From: Nitrososphaerota archaeon
Lineage (GTDB): Archaea > Thermoproteota > Nitrososphaeria > Nitrososphaerales > Nitrosopumilaceae
DNA length: 33,583 nucleotides
Direction of reading: 5' to 3'
Assembly (NCBI GenBank): GCA_016201435.1
Contig: JACQCT010000002.1
Coordinates: 1-33,583 of the forward strand
Part shown: piece after piece, positions 8,757 to 15,295 of the stretch
Layout: each line of letters starts with the position of its first letter
Numbering within the stretch: position 1 is the stretch's first letter
Notes under the pieces: model-generated
Databases searched by the model: none
Told to the model about the DNA's origin: nothing
Seen by the model: the letters and a program-made list of their open reading frames with translations, nothing else
Made by a program: the position numbers and the translations under genes

Positions 8757-8940
8757 TTGTTGTCACATCAAGGAGTAATTTTGGAGAAGCCTTAAGACCA
8801 ATTATAGTAACGAAAGTTGAAAAGTTGTTTGCCAGTATGAAAATGAAAAACATGAAAAAGGAAATCAGGACAGATGATATCACATATGCCGGATTTCTGA
8901 AAACGATCTGGAGTGCATTTTTCATCACTGATACGTTCAT
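8626..8940 (-). CDS. Cys-motif membrane protein, 5' part of a split gene
   Basis: The N-terminal portion reads MNVSVMKNALQIVFRNPAY followed by a strong helix (VISSVLISFFMFFIFILANN) and a second amphipathic stretch. After about residue 60 the frame stops looking like a membrane protein (VHHSCFNAFWDNNLHD), whereas the overlapping frame continues with good helices. I read it as the first third of the same gene as 8406-8756, broken by a single extra base. It starts 3 nt after the stop of the DsbA-like gene, so it belongs to that operon. A real gene pair with a 131-nt overlap is unlikely; a sequencing error or an inactivated gene is more likely. Confidence 0.55.
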   Translation of the reverse strand: MNVSVMKNALQIVFRNPAYVISSVLISFFMFFIFILANNFSTFVTIIGLKASPKLLLDVTTNGASNILYAAGATVFVHHSCFNAFWDNNLHDNLSAAHHKILWR

Positions 8941-8943
8941 CGT

Positions 8944-9618
8944 TTAACCCAACTGCTTGTCTATGACTTGCTTGAACACATCATAGGGCTGTGCTCCAAC
9001 AATGGGGATGTATCCTTTCTGGCTATCTCCTATGAAACTAGTCGGAGTCCCACTAACACCAACATTTTGTGCAAACGACGTTAATTGCTGCACCCGAGAT
9101 TCGTATTTTTTACTGTCAAGACAAGAGTTGAACTTTTGTGCATCAAGTCCTGTTATGCCTGCTGCAAGCGCCTTGACTTTGTCCGGAGTTCCCCAACCAC
9201 TGTTTTCTCTTCCCTGATTTGAATAAATTTGATCGTGATACTCGTAGTATTTTCCTTGCTCGTCTGCACACCACGATCCTTGCCCTAATGTAAGCGAATC
9301 AGGACCGACAAATAAAACTCCCTCAAAATAAAATTTGATTTTTCCAGTGTTAACATAGTTTTGCATTATTTGAGGTTCTGTTTCCTGGAAGAATCTCTCG
9401 CAGTATGGGCACTGATAGTCGCCAAACTCCACAATGTTGAGCTGAGCCGAGTCTGACCCTCTTGATGGAGTAAACGACGGTATGGTAAATTTCACAGTTT
9501 GTTGCGCCGGTTGTGGTTGTTGTTGAGGTTGAATCACAACACTGGATTCTTTTGCAGCTCCTGTGAAATTGCTGGGAGGAAATGCACCGCCAATAAAATA
9601 TCCAATGACAAGAAACAC
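8944..9618 (-). CDS. DsbA/BdbD-like thiol oxidoreductase, membrane-anchored
   Basis: Extracytoplasmic thioredoxin-fold protein predicted to form or shuffle disulfides. It has an N-terminal anchor, a Gln/Pro-rich linker, then the active site CPYC (Cys70-Cys73 from the GTG at 9618), an inserted helical domain with one further Cys pair region (SWCADEQG, NSCLDS), and the cis-Pro loop SGTPTSFI. The GTG at 9618 lies inside the hydrophobic anchor. In frame upstream, the codons still read as a good positively charged N terminus (SEKPRKLTIDITKG) back to a stop near 9687-9690. A GTG at 9691 with a TATA-like ATAAATAAT about 20 nt upstream would become the start if the A6 run (T6 at 9683-9688 on plus) had five As. 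The true 5' end is therefore probably 9691. Confidence 0.8.
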   Translation of the reverse strand: MFLVIGYFIGGAFPPSNFTGAAKESSVVIQPQQQPQPAQQTVKFTIPSFTPSRGSDSAQLNIVEFGDYQCPYCERFFQETEPQIMQNYVNTGKIKFYFEGVLFVGPDSLTLGQGSWCADEQGKYYEYHDQIYSNQGRENSGWGTPDKVKALAAGITGLDAQKFNSCLDSKKYESRVQQLTSFAQNVGVSGTPTSFIGDSQKGYIPIVGAQPYDVFKQVIDKQLG

Positions 9619-9753
9619 AGCAAAAAGGAGAATCGTTCCTTTTGTGATATCAATAGTTAGTTTGCGTGGCTTTTCTGAAATATTTTTTCACCTAATACGA
9701 GACTGATTATTTATGTCATTTATAGGTTAAACTCGCTGCCAAGAAGAAAAAAT

Positions 9754-9767
9754 TTTACAATTGTAAA
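9754..9767. promoter_or_regulatory. Copper-island operator palindrome, copy 1
   Basis: TTTACAATTGTAAA, perfect 14-bp palindrome. On the plus strand it is followed after 6 nt by AATTAATATA, the same operator-to-TATA spacing seen at 10724, 14182 and 17429, which points into the 3' end of the membrane-protein gene (antisense). On the minus strand it sits about 63 nt upstream of the likely GTG (9691) of the DsbA-like gene, whose own TATA-like box is at about 9706-9717. Confidence 0.75.
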
Positions 9768-9813
9768 CTATCAAATTAATATATCATGATTTTTCGGAAA
9801 GCTAATAGTTCTA

Positions 9814-10545
9814 TCATTTTATTGAACATGATTCTTGGGAAGACTTTCGTATAGCTCGTGCCATTATGTATGGAGTTGCTAACAGTGCTGGAATGGATAT
9901 GGCCATGAAGATGCTCTGAAGTTGTAGTCCATACGTTGTGAGAAATATTGTGGTTGCAGTTGTAGTGGCGGTGATCCCCATGTTAGTGAGCAAAAAGAAT
10001 ACGGTACCAGCGCATGTCGGACATCCAACAAAGCATCCTGTAGCTGCACCGAAAATTCCAAGCCCTTTGCTTTTTTTCGCGATTGAAAATGCCTTTGTCA
10101 TCATTGTAAAGTTCAGACCAACCAAGAAGGAGACTATTACCCAGAGCACCAGATTGAGTGGAATCAATTGAAAGCCCAAATGCTCTGTGAAGGTGGCCAG
10201 AATCATGGGCATCTGCCCTGGAATGCCACAGCAGGGAGATAGCTCTGCCAAAGGCACTGGAAGGCCGTAATCCGTAAAGTTCAGCTCTGGTTTGTAGAGT
10301 ATTATGCCTGAGCCAAACGCAAAGAACAGACCGTATCCAATCGCAGTGATGATAAAGATCCGCTTTGATTTCCTGCTGTTAATAACACTTGAAATTATGG
10401 AGGAAGTAGAATTATCAGCATCTCTTATCTTTGTCTTGTAGAATCGGTGCAAGCCCCATCCAATCGAATCAAAAGACAGGAACATGATTACATATGCCAC
10501 TATCGCAAGTCTTTGTAATGCTGGCATGGCAGCTGGTGTGATCAT
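9814..10545 (-). CDS. Polytopic membrane protein with GCPTC motif
   Basis: A 243-residue membrane protein with about six hydrophobic helices and two soluble loops. Helix 5 carries GCFVGCPTCAG (near residue 170), a Cys cluster in a Gly-rich helix comparable to SSACSACSTT in the split gene at 8406-8940; a further CCGIPGQMP lies in the loop near residue 105. This suggests two related intramembrane cysteine proteins in one cluster. Transport or electron transfer linked to copper or disulfide chemistry is inferred from neighbours only; I cannot name the family. Its ATG overlaps the stop of a 42-codon ORF upstream (ATGA at 10542-10545), and the operator at 10724 heads this transcript. Confidence 0.65.
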   Translation of the reverse strand: MITPAAMPALQRLAIVAYVIMFLSFDSIGWGLHRFYKTKIRDADNSTSSIISSVINSRKSKRIFIITAIGYGLFFAFGSGIILYKPELNFTDYGLPVPLAELSPCCGIPGQMPMILATFTEHLGFQLIPLNLVLWVIVSFLVGLNFTMMTKAFSIAKKSKGLGIFGAATGCFVGCPTCAGTVFFLLTNMGITATTTATTIFLTTYGLQLQSIFMAISIPALLATPYIMARAIRKSSQESCSIK

Positions 10546-10670
10546 GAGCGAATGATTATTTTCCAGTAAGCCAAAAACGAGACCAACATTGCAACAAATC
10601 CAACAATAATAAGCACTTTATGAGAACGCAAAACGGTCTTCTGCTTTTCCAATGGCACAAAACTTAACAC
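10542..10670 (-). CDS. 42-residue single-helix membrane peptide
   Basis: Small ORF starting with GTG at 10670 (or GTG 10658, 38 residues). It has a basic N-terminal part (PLEKQKTVLRSHK) and one strong helix (VLIIVGFVAMLVSFLAYW), then a basic tail, so a cytoplasmic N terminus and one membrane crossing are expected. The stop overlaps the start of the polytopic membrane-protein gene (ATGA), implying translational coupling. It lies about 54 nt downstream of the operator/TATA module at 10724, making it the first gene of that transcript. It may be a small subunit of the downstream protein. Confidence 0.55.
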   Translation of the reverse strand: MLSFVPLEKQKTVLRSHKVLIIVGFVAMLVSFLAYWKIIIRS

Positions 10671-10723
10671 ATTGATATTAAATTGTATCCTCCACAATCA
10701 TCCGTGATATTTTAATTCAGATC

Positions 10724-10737
10724 TTTACAATTGTAAA
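10724..10737 (-). promoter_or_regulatory. Copper-island operator palindrome, copy 2
   Basis: TTTACAATTGTAAA. Read on the minus strand, 6 nt separate it from AATTAAAATAT, a TATA-like box also found at the same spacing next to the 17429 copy. It faces the small membrane peptide and the GCPTC membrane protein, and lies just downstream of the 10740-10961 gene's stop codon. Confidence 0.8.
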
Positions 10738-10739
10738 AA

Positions 10740-10961
10740 TTAATTTTTCTTCTTGGCAAATTTGTTGCTAAACCACATTGCTCCGCCCATGGCAGCGCAT
10801 ATGACAGGGCATAATCCTAGTGTCAGAAATGTTGGTGCTACTGCTGCAATAGCAGGATTATGAGTTGCAAACGCAAAGTAGAAGACTGCTGCTGTTCCAG
10901 CACCAACGCCTGAGATAATTGCTATTTTCTTTTTTGTCATTTTTCCCGTGCCGCAGGACAT
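10740..10961 (-). CDS. Small two-helix membrane protein
   Basis: About 73 residues from the ATG at 10961 (MSCGTGKMTKKKIAI); the frame is open to a TTG at 11012 but that N terminus looks unnatural. It has two hydrophobic helices and, in the second, LGLCPVICAAMGG, a Cys-Pro-Val-Ile-Cys motif inside or near the membrane. With the CGTGK at the N terminus, three cysteines are available. I do not recognise the family. It follows the TRASH-type regulator gene by about 90 nt on the same strand and could be co-transcribed with it; a copper- or thiol-related role is inferred from context. Confidence 0.6.
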   Translation of the reverse strand: MSCGTGKMTKKKIAIISGVGAGTAAVFYFAFATHNPAIAAVAPTFLTLGLCPVICAAMGGAMWFSNKFAKKKN

Positions 10962-11055
10962 CATGACCCACAATATTTTTCTCCCGTTAATAATACTTGT
11001 GAAGATTTGCAATATATGTAAAATGAAATTATTTATGCATCAGTTGCAGCAGGTC

Positions 11056-11493
11056 TCAGAAATTGTTCCGGCTTGTAAGCGAGTCAATTCTTCCCTTGTA
11101 CTTTTCCTTGTATAACGACTTGCATGATGTGCAGCAGAAAAATCTTTCAAGATTTGCGAATTTTAGCATGTGAGGCTTGTCGTGTACGGGGCCCTTGCAA
11201 TAGTCACATACCATCTTCAGTATTGTATCCTTGCTGATCTTGATGTTGTGGTGCTTGATTGTGTTGAGCCTTATCTGGTCCAGCTTTTCGCTCGCCTTGT
11301 TTTCGATCATGCCTAGATCTATGACAGGCATTACAGCCTTGATCAGGCCCATGTTAACCAGCTTTTCATATCGCTGCTTGACAGTAGGAGTGCTTACGCT
11401 TATCTCCCTTGAAATCTGCCTGAAGGATTTTCTCCCGTCCTTGAGGAGAGACTCTAGCACAGCAATATCGGTATCATCTAATCTAAACGGCAT
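11056..11493 (-). CDS. Lrp/AsnC-type HTH + TRASH metalloregulator
   Basis: A 145-residue regulator. Residues 1-60 form an Lrp/AsnC helix-turn-helix (LDDTDIAVLESLLKDGRKSF, then ISREISVSTPTVKQRYEKLV). The C-terminal part is a TRASH metal-binding domain with Cys96, Cys99 (CDYC) and Cys120, Cys121, Cys124 (FFCCTSCKSLY). Lrp-HTH plus TRASH is the known architecture of archaeal copper regulators (the CopR/CopT group of Sulfolobus and a haloarchaeal homologue). It is transcribed divergently from the CopA ATPase with the operator palindrome between them, and its own TATA-like box GTATAAGATATA begins 2-3 nt after the operator, so it probably regulates itself. It is the best candidate to bind all six copies of the palindrome. 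Confidence 0.88.
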   Translation of the reverse strand: MPFRLDDTDIAVLESLLKDGRKSFRQISREISVSTPTVKQRYEKLVNMGLIKAVMPVIDLGMIENKASEKLDQIRLNTIKHHNIKISKDTILKMVCDYCKGPVHDKPHMLKFANLERFFCCTSCKSLYKEKYKGRIDSLTSRNNF

Positions 11494-11530
11494 GACAGAG
11501 ATTACGTCTCATGGATGTATATCTTATACA

Positions 11531-11546
11531 CTTTACAATTGTAAAG
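11531..11546. promoter_or_regulatory. Divergent copper operator between regulator and copA
   Basis: CTTTACAATTGTAAAG, a perfect 16-bp palindrome whose core TTTACAATTGTAAA is at 11532-11545. On the minus side the TATA-like sequence of the regulator gene follows at about 11515-11528. On the plus side a weak TATA-like stretch (TAGTTAAGTAAAT, about 11552-11564) lies about 26 nt before the copA ATG. One site can therefore serve both genes. Confidence 0.85.
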
Positions 11547-11585
11547 TCCCATAGTTAAGTAAATGTCAGTGGTATATGATATCGT

Positions 11586-14045
11586 ATGACTGTAGATGTA
11601 GCCAAACAAGAAGAAAAGACCAAACGTACCGTGATAAAAATAGGTGGAATGCATTGCGCAGGATGTGTCAGCTCCATCCAAAAATCTGTTTCAGATGTAC
11701 CAGGAGTAAACAAGGTTGAAGTCAATCTGGCTACAGAAAAGGCTACACTAGAATTTGATCAGACCAAAGTAAAACTAGATTCAATTGAAAAAGCAATTGA
11801 AGAGATAGGCTACAAGGTAGTCTATGAGAAATTAACTCTCAAGCTTGGTGGAGTTTCTGATTCCACTGACGCGGAAAGACTTGAACAAAAACTGCATCAA
11901 CTAGACGGCATCAAGTCAGCATCTGTCAACTACGGAAGCTCGCAAGTTAACATAGAGTACAACTCTGCACTGCTGTCACTTGCTGATATCAGAAGGAAGA
12001 TCACAGAGCTTGGATATGAAATATTGAGTGAGGATCTTGGAGTATCAACTCAGGACGTAGAGGCAAGAAAGCTCAAGCATTTGTTCATAATCGGAGTTGT
12101 TTTCACAATTCCAGTCATGTTGTTCAGTTATCCAGAAGTTTTCAAATTTTTGCCTGCAGCTGGAACAAACATTGCAGCATATGTGATGTTTGCGTTTGCA
12201 TCAGTAGTTCAGTTTGTGACCGGAAGCAGGTTCTATACAGGTGCATTTCGAATCGCAAGAATGAGATCTGCAAACATGGACACACTTGTGGTGCTTGGCA
12301 CAACTACAGCCTACATCTTTAGTGCATTTAACACGTTTCCAGTTCCTGACTGGCACAGTATGTATTATGATGCTGCTGCAGTAGTAATCACATTCATAAT
12401 TCTGGGGAAATACATGGAGCTGAAAACCAAAGGCAAGACCAGCTCTATAATTAGGAAGATGCTTGAGCTCCAGCCCAAGACTGCAAGAATCCGAAAGGAG
12501 AATGGTGAAGAAACAGAGATAGCAATAGAACTCATACAGCCAGGAGACATTCTAGTGGTGAGACCTGGTGAAAAAATTCCTGTAGATTCTTCCGTAGTTC
12601 TAGGAACATCTGCAGTAGATGAATCCATGATAACTGGCGAGTCTATCCCTACCACAAAAAAAGTAGGTGACAGTGTGGTCGGGGGTACGATTAACCAAGA
12701 GGGCATGATTCTCGTGAAGGCAACCAAGGTCGGTTCAGATTCATTCCTTTCGCAAGTAGTAAAGCTCGTGGAAGAAGCAATGGGAAGAAAACCAATTCTT
12801 CAAAAATTGGTGGACAAGGTTGCAGGATATTTTGCATATGCTGTCATGATTGTTGCTCTATCCACTTTCCTGATCTGGTATTTTGTAGTAGCACATGGAG
12901 TTGCAGGAGCTGCAATAATTCCGGCAGTTGCTGTGCTTGTAGTTGCATGTCCATGCGCACTTGGTCTCGCAACTCCGACTGCAATCATGGTAGGGATGAG
13001 CAAAGGCGCATCAAATGGTGTGATATTTAGAGGCGGAGAAGCGATGGAACTGCTAAACAAAATCTCGGTGGCAATCTTTGACAAGACAGGAACGCTAACG
13101 GAAGGAAAACCACAGGTGACAGATGTAATTGAAATAACAAAATTAACTACTGTAGTTTCTTCCATTGATTCTGACAAAAATAATATTGCAACACTATTAC
13201 TTGCCGCTATTGCAGAGAAAGGCTCTGAACATCCTCTGGCAAAAGCAATTGTTGCACATGCAAAAAATCAGGGAATGAAAATAGATGATGCATCATACTT
13301 TGAAGCGATTCCAGGACTTGGTGTGATATCTACCTACAACAATTTGAGTTTGAAGGTGGGCAGTCCGGCATTCATGCAAAATCAAAACATAGACACTTCG
13401 CATTCAAATCAAGTGATTGAGAATCTTCAAGAAGAAGGTAAAACTGCAGTGATAGTCTCAGCAGACAATGTGATTCTTGGAATTATAGGATTACTTGATA
13501 CACCAAAGCATGGAGCAAAAGAGGCTGTCTCTATTTTGAAATCCATGAATATAGAATCTGTAATGCTTACAGGAGACAATGAAAAGACTGCAAGTAAAAT
13601 AGCTGCGATGGTTGGCATAGAAAGAATATTCGCAAATGTTTTACCCTCTGGGAAAGTTGACGTTGTAAGAAAGATCCAAACCGAATACAAGAAAGTTGCT
13701 ATGATTGGGGATGGAATCAACGATGCCCCCGCTCTTACTGCGGCTGACGTCGGAATTGCAATCGGATCAGGTACAGACATTGCAATAGAAGCCGGTAAAG
13801 TGATTCTTGTCAGAGATGACATTAGAGATGTTGTTACTGCAATTGAGATTGCAAAGAAGACTGTAGGAAAGATAAAGCAGAATCTGACTTATGCTTTCAT
13901 GTATAATGCGATCCTAATTCCAATAGCGGCTATAGGATTACTTTATCCAGCACTTGCAGGAATCGCAATGGCTGCAAGCTCTGTCTCTGTTACAATGAGT
14001 TCACTAGCAATGAAAAGATGGACACCAAAGAGAAAGAAGAATTAA
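11586..14045 (+). CDS. copA: Copper-exporting P1B-type ATPase
   Basis: Pumps Cu(I) out of the cytoplasm at the cost of ATP. The first metal-binding HMA domain (about 15-80) has MHCAGC (Cys24, Cys27). A second HMA-like domain (about 82-148) has lost its CxxC (GGVSDST instead). After the first helices come TGES (actuator), the intramembrane CPC motif (Cys455-Pro-Cys457), DKTGTLTEG with the phosphorylated Asp499, the nucleotide-binding SEHPLA motif, and [10 protein letters not shown]. The C-terminal helices carry YN and MxxSS residues typical of Cu(I) ATPases. It is 819 aa, normal for the family. The gene diverges from the TRASH regulator with a shared operator. Base composition looks higher in G+C than the flanking core genes. 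Confidence 0.95.
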   Translation: MTVDVAKQEEKTKRTVIKIGGMHCAGCVSSIQKSVSDVPGVNKVEVNLATEKATLEFDQTKVKLDSIEKAIEEIGYKVVYEKLTLKLGGVSDSTDAERLEQKLHQLDGIKSASVNYGSSQVNIEYNSALLSLADIRRKITELGYEILSEDLGVSTQDVEARKLKHLFIIGVVFTIPVMLFSYPEVFKFLPAAGTNIAAYVMFAFASVVQFVTGSRFYTGAFRIARMRSANMDTLVVLGTTTAYIFSAFNTFPVPDWHSMYYDAAAVVITFIILGKYMELKTKGKTSSIIRKMLELQPKTARIRKENGEETEIAIELIQPGDILVVRPGEKIPVDSSVVLGTSAVDESMITGESIPTTKKVGDSVVGGTINQEGMILVKATKVGSDSFLSQVVKLVEEAMGRKPILQKLVDKVAGYFAYAVMIVALSTFLIWYFVVAHGVAGAAIIPAVAVLVVACPCALGLATPTAIMVGMSKGASNGVIFRGGEAMELLNKISVAIFDKTGTLTEGKPQVTDVIEITKLTTVVSSIDSDKNNIATLLLAAIAEKGSEHPLAKAIVAHAKNQGMKIDDASYFEAIPGLGVISTYNNLSLKVGSPAFMQNQNIDTSHSNQVIENLQEEGKTAVIVSADNVILGIIGLLDTPKHGAKEAVSILKSMNIESVMLTGDNEKTASKIAAMVGIERIFANVLPSGKVDVVRKIQTEYKKVAMIGDGINDAPALTAADVGIAIGSGTDIAIEAGKVILVRDDIRDVVTAIEIAKKTVGKIKQNLTYAFMYNAILIPIAAIGLLYPALAGIAMAASSVSVTMSSLAMKRWTPKRKKN

Positions 14046-14076
14046 TTATTATTTGGAATGAATTTGGAAAAATCTC

Positions 14077-14085
14077 TTTATACTA
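14077..14085 (+). promoter_or_regulatory. TATA box ahead of candidate structured RNA
   Basis: TTTATACTA lies downstream of the copA stop. A transcript starting 25-27 nt after its centre would begin at about 14105, exactly where a 10-bp stem begins. No open reading frame starts there. Confidence 0.4.
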
Positions 14086-14103
14086 TTTTGTAAAATGAAA
14101 CGT

Positions 14104-14170
14104 AGGTCCGATTCGCCTATGGATATATCTGCCAAAAAATATAGCTGTATTAAGAATCGGGCCTTCTCCC
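14104..14170 (+). ncRNA. Candidate structured small RNA
   Basis: GGTCCGATTC (14105-14114) pairs with GAATCGGGCC (14154-14163) over 10 bp including one G-U pair, enclosing 39 nt that contain two short self-complementary segments (GATATATC and ATATAGCTGTAT). The stem is far more G+C-rich than its surroundings. A TATA-like box at 14077-14085 has the right distance to start transcription at the first stem base, and a CCCCC/T-containing stretch follows. It is not a tRNA and I see no C/D-box motif. It could also be the 3'-end structure of the copA transcript or a leader for the next gene. Confidence 0.35.
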
Positions 14171-14181
14171 CCTGTTAAAAT

Positions 14182-14195
14182 TTTACATTTGTAAA
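14182..14195 (+). promoter_or_regulatory. Copper-island operator, variant copy
   Basis: TTTACATTTGTAAA differs from the consensus palindrome by one central base. It is followed after 6 nt by TATTAATATA and after 37 nt by the ATG of the 57-residue TRASH protein, the same geometry as the other sites. Confidence 0.75.
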
Positions 14196-14232
14196 CTTTC
14201 ATATTAATATATGTCCAGTCAAAAAAGAGATC

Positions 14233-14406
14233 ATGTTTGAGAAACACTGTCAGATCTGTGGAATGGATGTGAAGAAAGAATCAGCAATCAAAAGATTTGG
14301 AAAATATTTTTGCAATGAGCAACATGCTGAAGATTTTCTGCAAATGAAAAAAGAAGAAGAGGAAAGGAGAGCAAAAGAACCTAGTCGCGGCGGAGGATGC
14401 TGTTAA
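14233..14406 (+). CDS. TRASH-domain metallochaperone-like miniprotein
   Basis: A 57-residue protein starting MFEKHCQICGMDV, with Cys6/Cys9, then KYFCNEQHAEDFL (Cys27, His31), a charged helix of Lys/Glu, and a C-terminal GGGCC. The N-terminal half is a minimal TRASH/YHS-like metal-binding knuckle. Sulfolobus has a comparable small TRASH protein encoded beside its copper ATPase, thought to carry copper, and I infer the same here. It has its own operator/TATA module (14182) and lies downstream of copA. The terminal Cys-Cys pair is a further soft-metal site. Confidence 0.8.
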   Translation: MFEKHCQICGMDVKKESAIKRFGKYFCNEQHAEDFLQMKKEEEERRAKEPSRGGGCC

Positions 14407-14451
14407 TCAAATCTAGAGTAGAACACATCGTCAATTTTTACAATCATAGTT

Positions 14452-14625
14452 ATGGCAAGACTCGGTGTAGGAGAAAGATGTCAGTACTGTAAGCAAGGAA
14501 GCATGGAACTCCATTATTTTACAAAGAGAAATAGCTTGGATAATGATACAAACTCTTCAATCTTTTGGAAATGTGATAATCCAGAATGTAAATGCATTGT
14601 GCCTGCAAAAGAAGATGAACTTTAG
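14452..14625 (+). CDS. 57-residue zinc-ribbon protein
   Basis: Starts MARLGVGERCQYCKQGSMEL and ends with FWKCDNPECKCIVPAKEDEL, giving CxxC (Cys10, Cys13) and a second CxxxxC-x-C group (Cys41, Cys46, Cys48), a small zinc ribbon or metal-binding protein. It lies 45 nt after the TRASH miniprotein on the same strand and probably shares its transcript; a half-like TTTTTACAATCATAG lies just upstream but is too degenerate to call an operator. Function unknown. Confidence 0.65.
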   Translation: MARLGVGERCQYCKQGSMELHYFTKRNSLDNDTNSSIFWKCDNPECKCIVPAKEDEL

Positions 14626-14649
14626 ATTATATTCTGCATCTGTTTTGAT

Positions 14650-14663
14650 TTTACAATTGTAAA
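14650..14663 (+). promoter_or_regulatory. Copper-island operator palindrome, copy 5
   Basis: TTTACAATTGTAAA followed by AATTAATAT eight nt later, then a TTG at 14700 that is 36 nt from the operator. This geometry matches the other sites and supports 14700 as the real start of the following secreted-protein gene. Confidence 0.8.
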
Positions 14664-14770
14664 CTACTAGTAATTAATATGACAATCATCTGAGTATGAT
14701 TGAAAAGAGGTAAAAAAAAATAAAACAAGACGAGAATCCAAAAAATAAAACAAGATCAAAGAAACCAAAA

Positions 14771-15235
14771 TTGATTGCAATATGTGTGGTAATAGTAATA
14801 GCTATTGGAATTGCAGTTTTTATGACATACCAACAACCAAAAGCCTTACCCGGAAACGCCTATGCCAACCCGCCAATGGATGCCATGGGCATGATGCACT
14901 TTCATCCAAGTCTCACCCTTGTAGTAGATGGCAAGCCTGCTCCAGTACCTGCACAAATAGGAATAGATCCAACTATGTGGCAAAATCACTCACTTGATTT
15001 GTATGGCATGAAAGGAATGGCTCCACTACATACACATGATACTTCTGGTACTATTCATGTAGAATCTTACGCAAACCGATATTACACATTTGGACAGCTG
15101 CTTGACATCTGGGGACTAGATCTTAGTGCGTATAAACAAGTAACTGTAACAGTCAATGGTCAGCCAGTTTCAGATTATCAGAATTATGTACTCAATGATG
15201 GTGACAAAATAATACTTTCCTTTAACACAAAATAG
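14771..15235 (+). CDS. Secreted His/Met-containing protein (start disrupted)
   Basis: An anchored or secreted protein of 154 residues from TTG 14771. After the helix (IAICVVIVIAIGIAVF) come MDAMGMMHFHPSL, GMKGMAPLHTHDTSGTIHVE and an F-x-QLLDIWGLDL segment; the Met and His groups suggest copper binding outside the cell. TTG 14771 falls inside the anchor, and the preceding codons read KQDENPKNKTRSKKPK in the same frame, which is a normal basic N terminus. One extra A in the A9 run (14712-14720) would start the protein at TTG 14700 (MKRGKKKIKQDENP...), 26 nt after a TATA box. So the 5' end is probably 14700 with a one-base break. It precedes ccdA by 60 nt. Confidence 0.7.
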   Translation: MIAICVVIVIAIGIAVFMTYQQPKALPGNAYANPPMDAMGMMHFHPSLTLVVDGKPAPVPAQIGIDPTMWQNHSLDLYGMKGMAPLHTHDTSGTIHVESYANRYYTFGQLLDIWGLDLSAYKQVTVTVNGQPVSDYQNYVLNDGDKIILSFNTK

Positions 15236-15295
15236 TCTAAAGTTTTGGAATAGATTTGGAATAAAGCATTAATAAAAAGACGCAGACCTGAAGCC

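Noticed and set aside
9787-9855. Plus-strand ORF after the 9754 operator (MIFRKANSS...)
   Set aside because: Only 22 codons, antisense to the end of a clear gene, and its ATG is too close to the TATA box.
14104-14170. tRNA gene
   Set aside because: The 10-bp stem and 39-nt insert do not form acceptor, D, anticodon and T arms, and there is no T-loop consensus.
14436-14451. TTTTTACAATCATAG as a seventh copper operator
   Set aside because: Only one half matches; the second half-site is degenerate and no TATA geometry follows.
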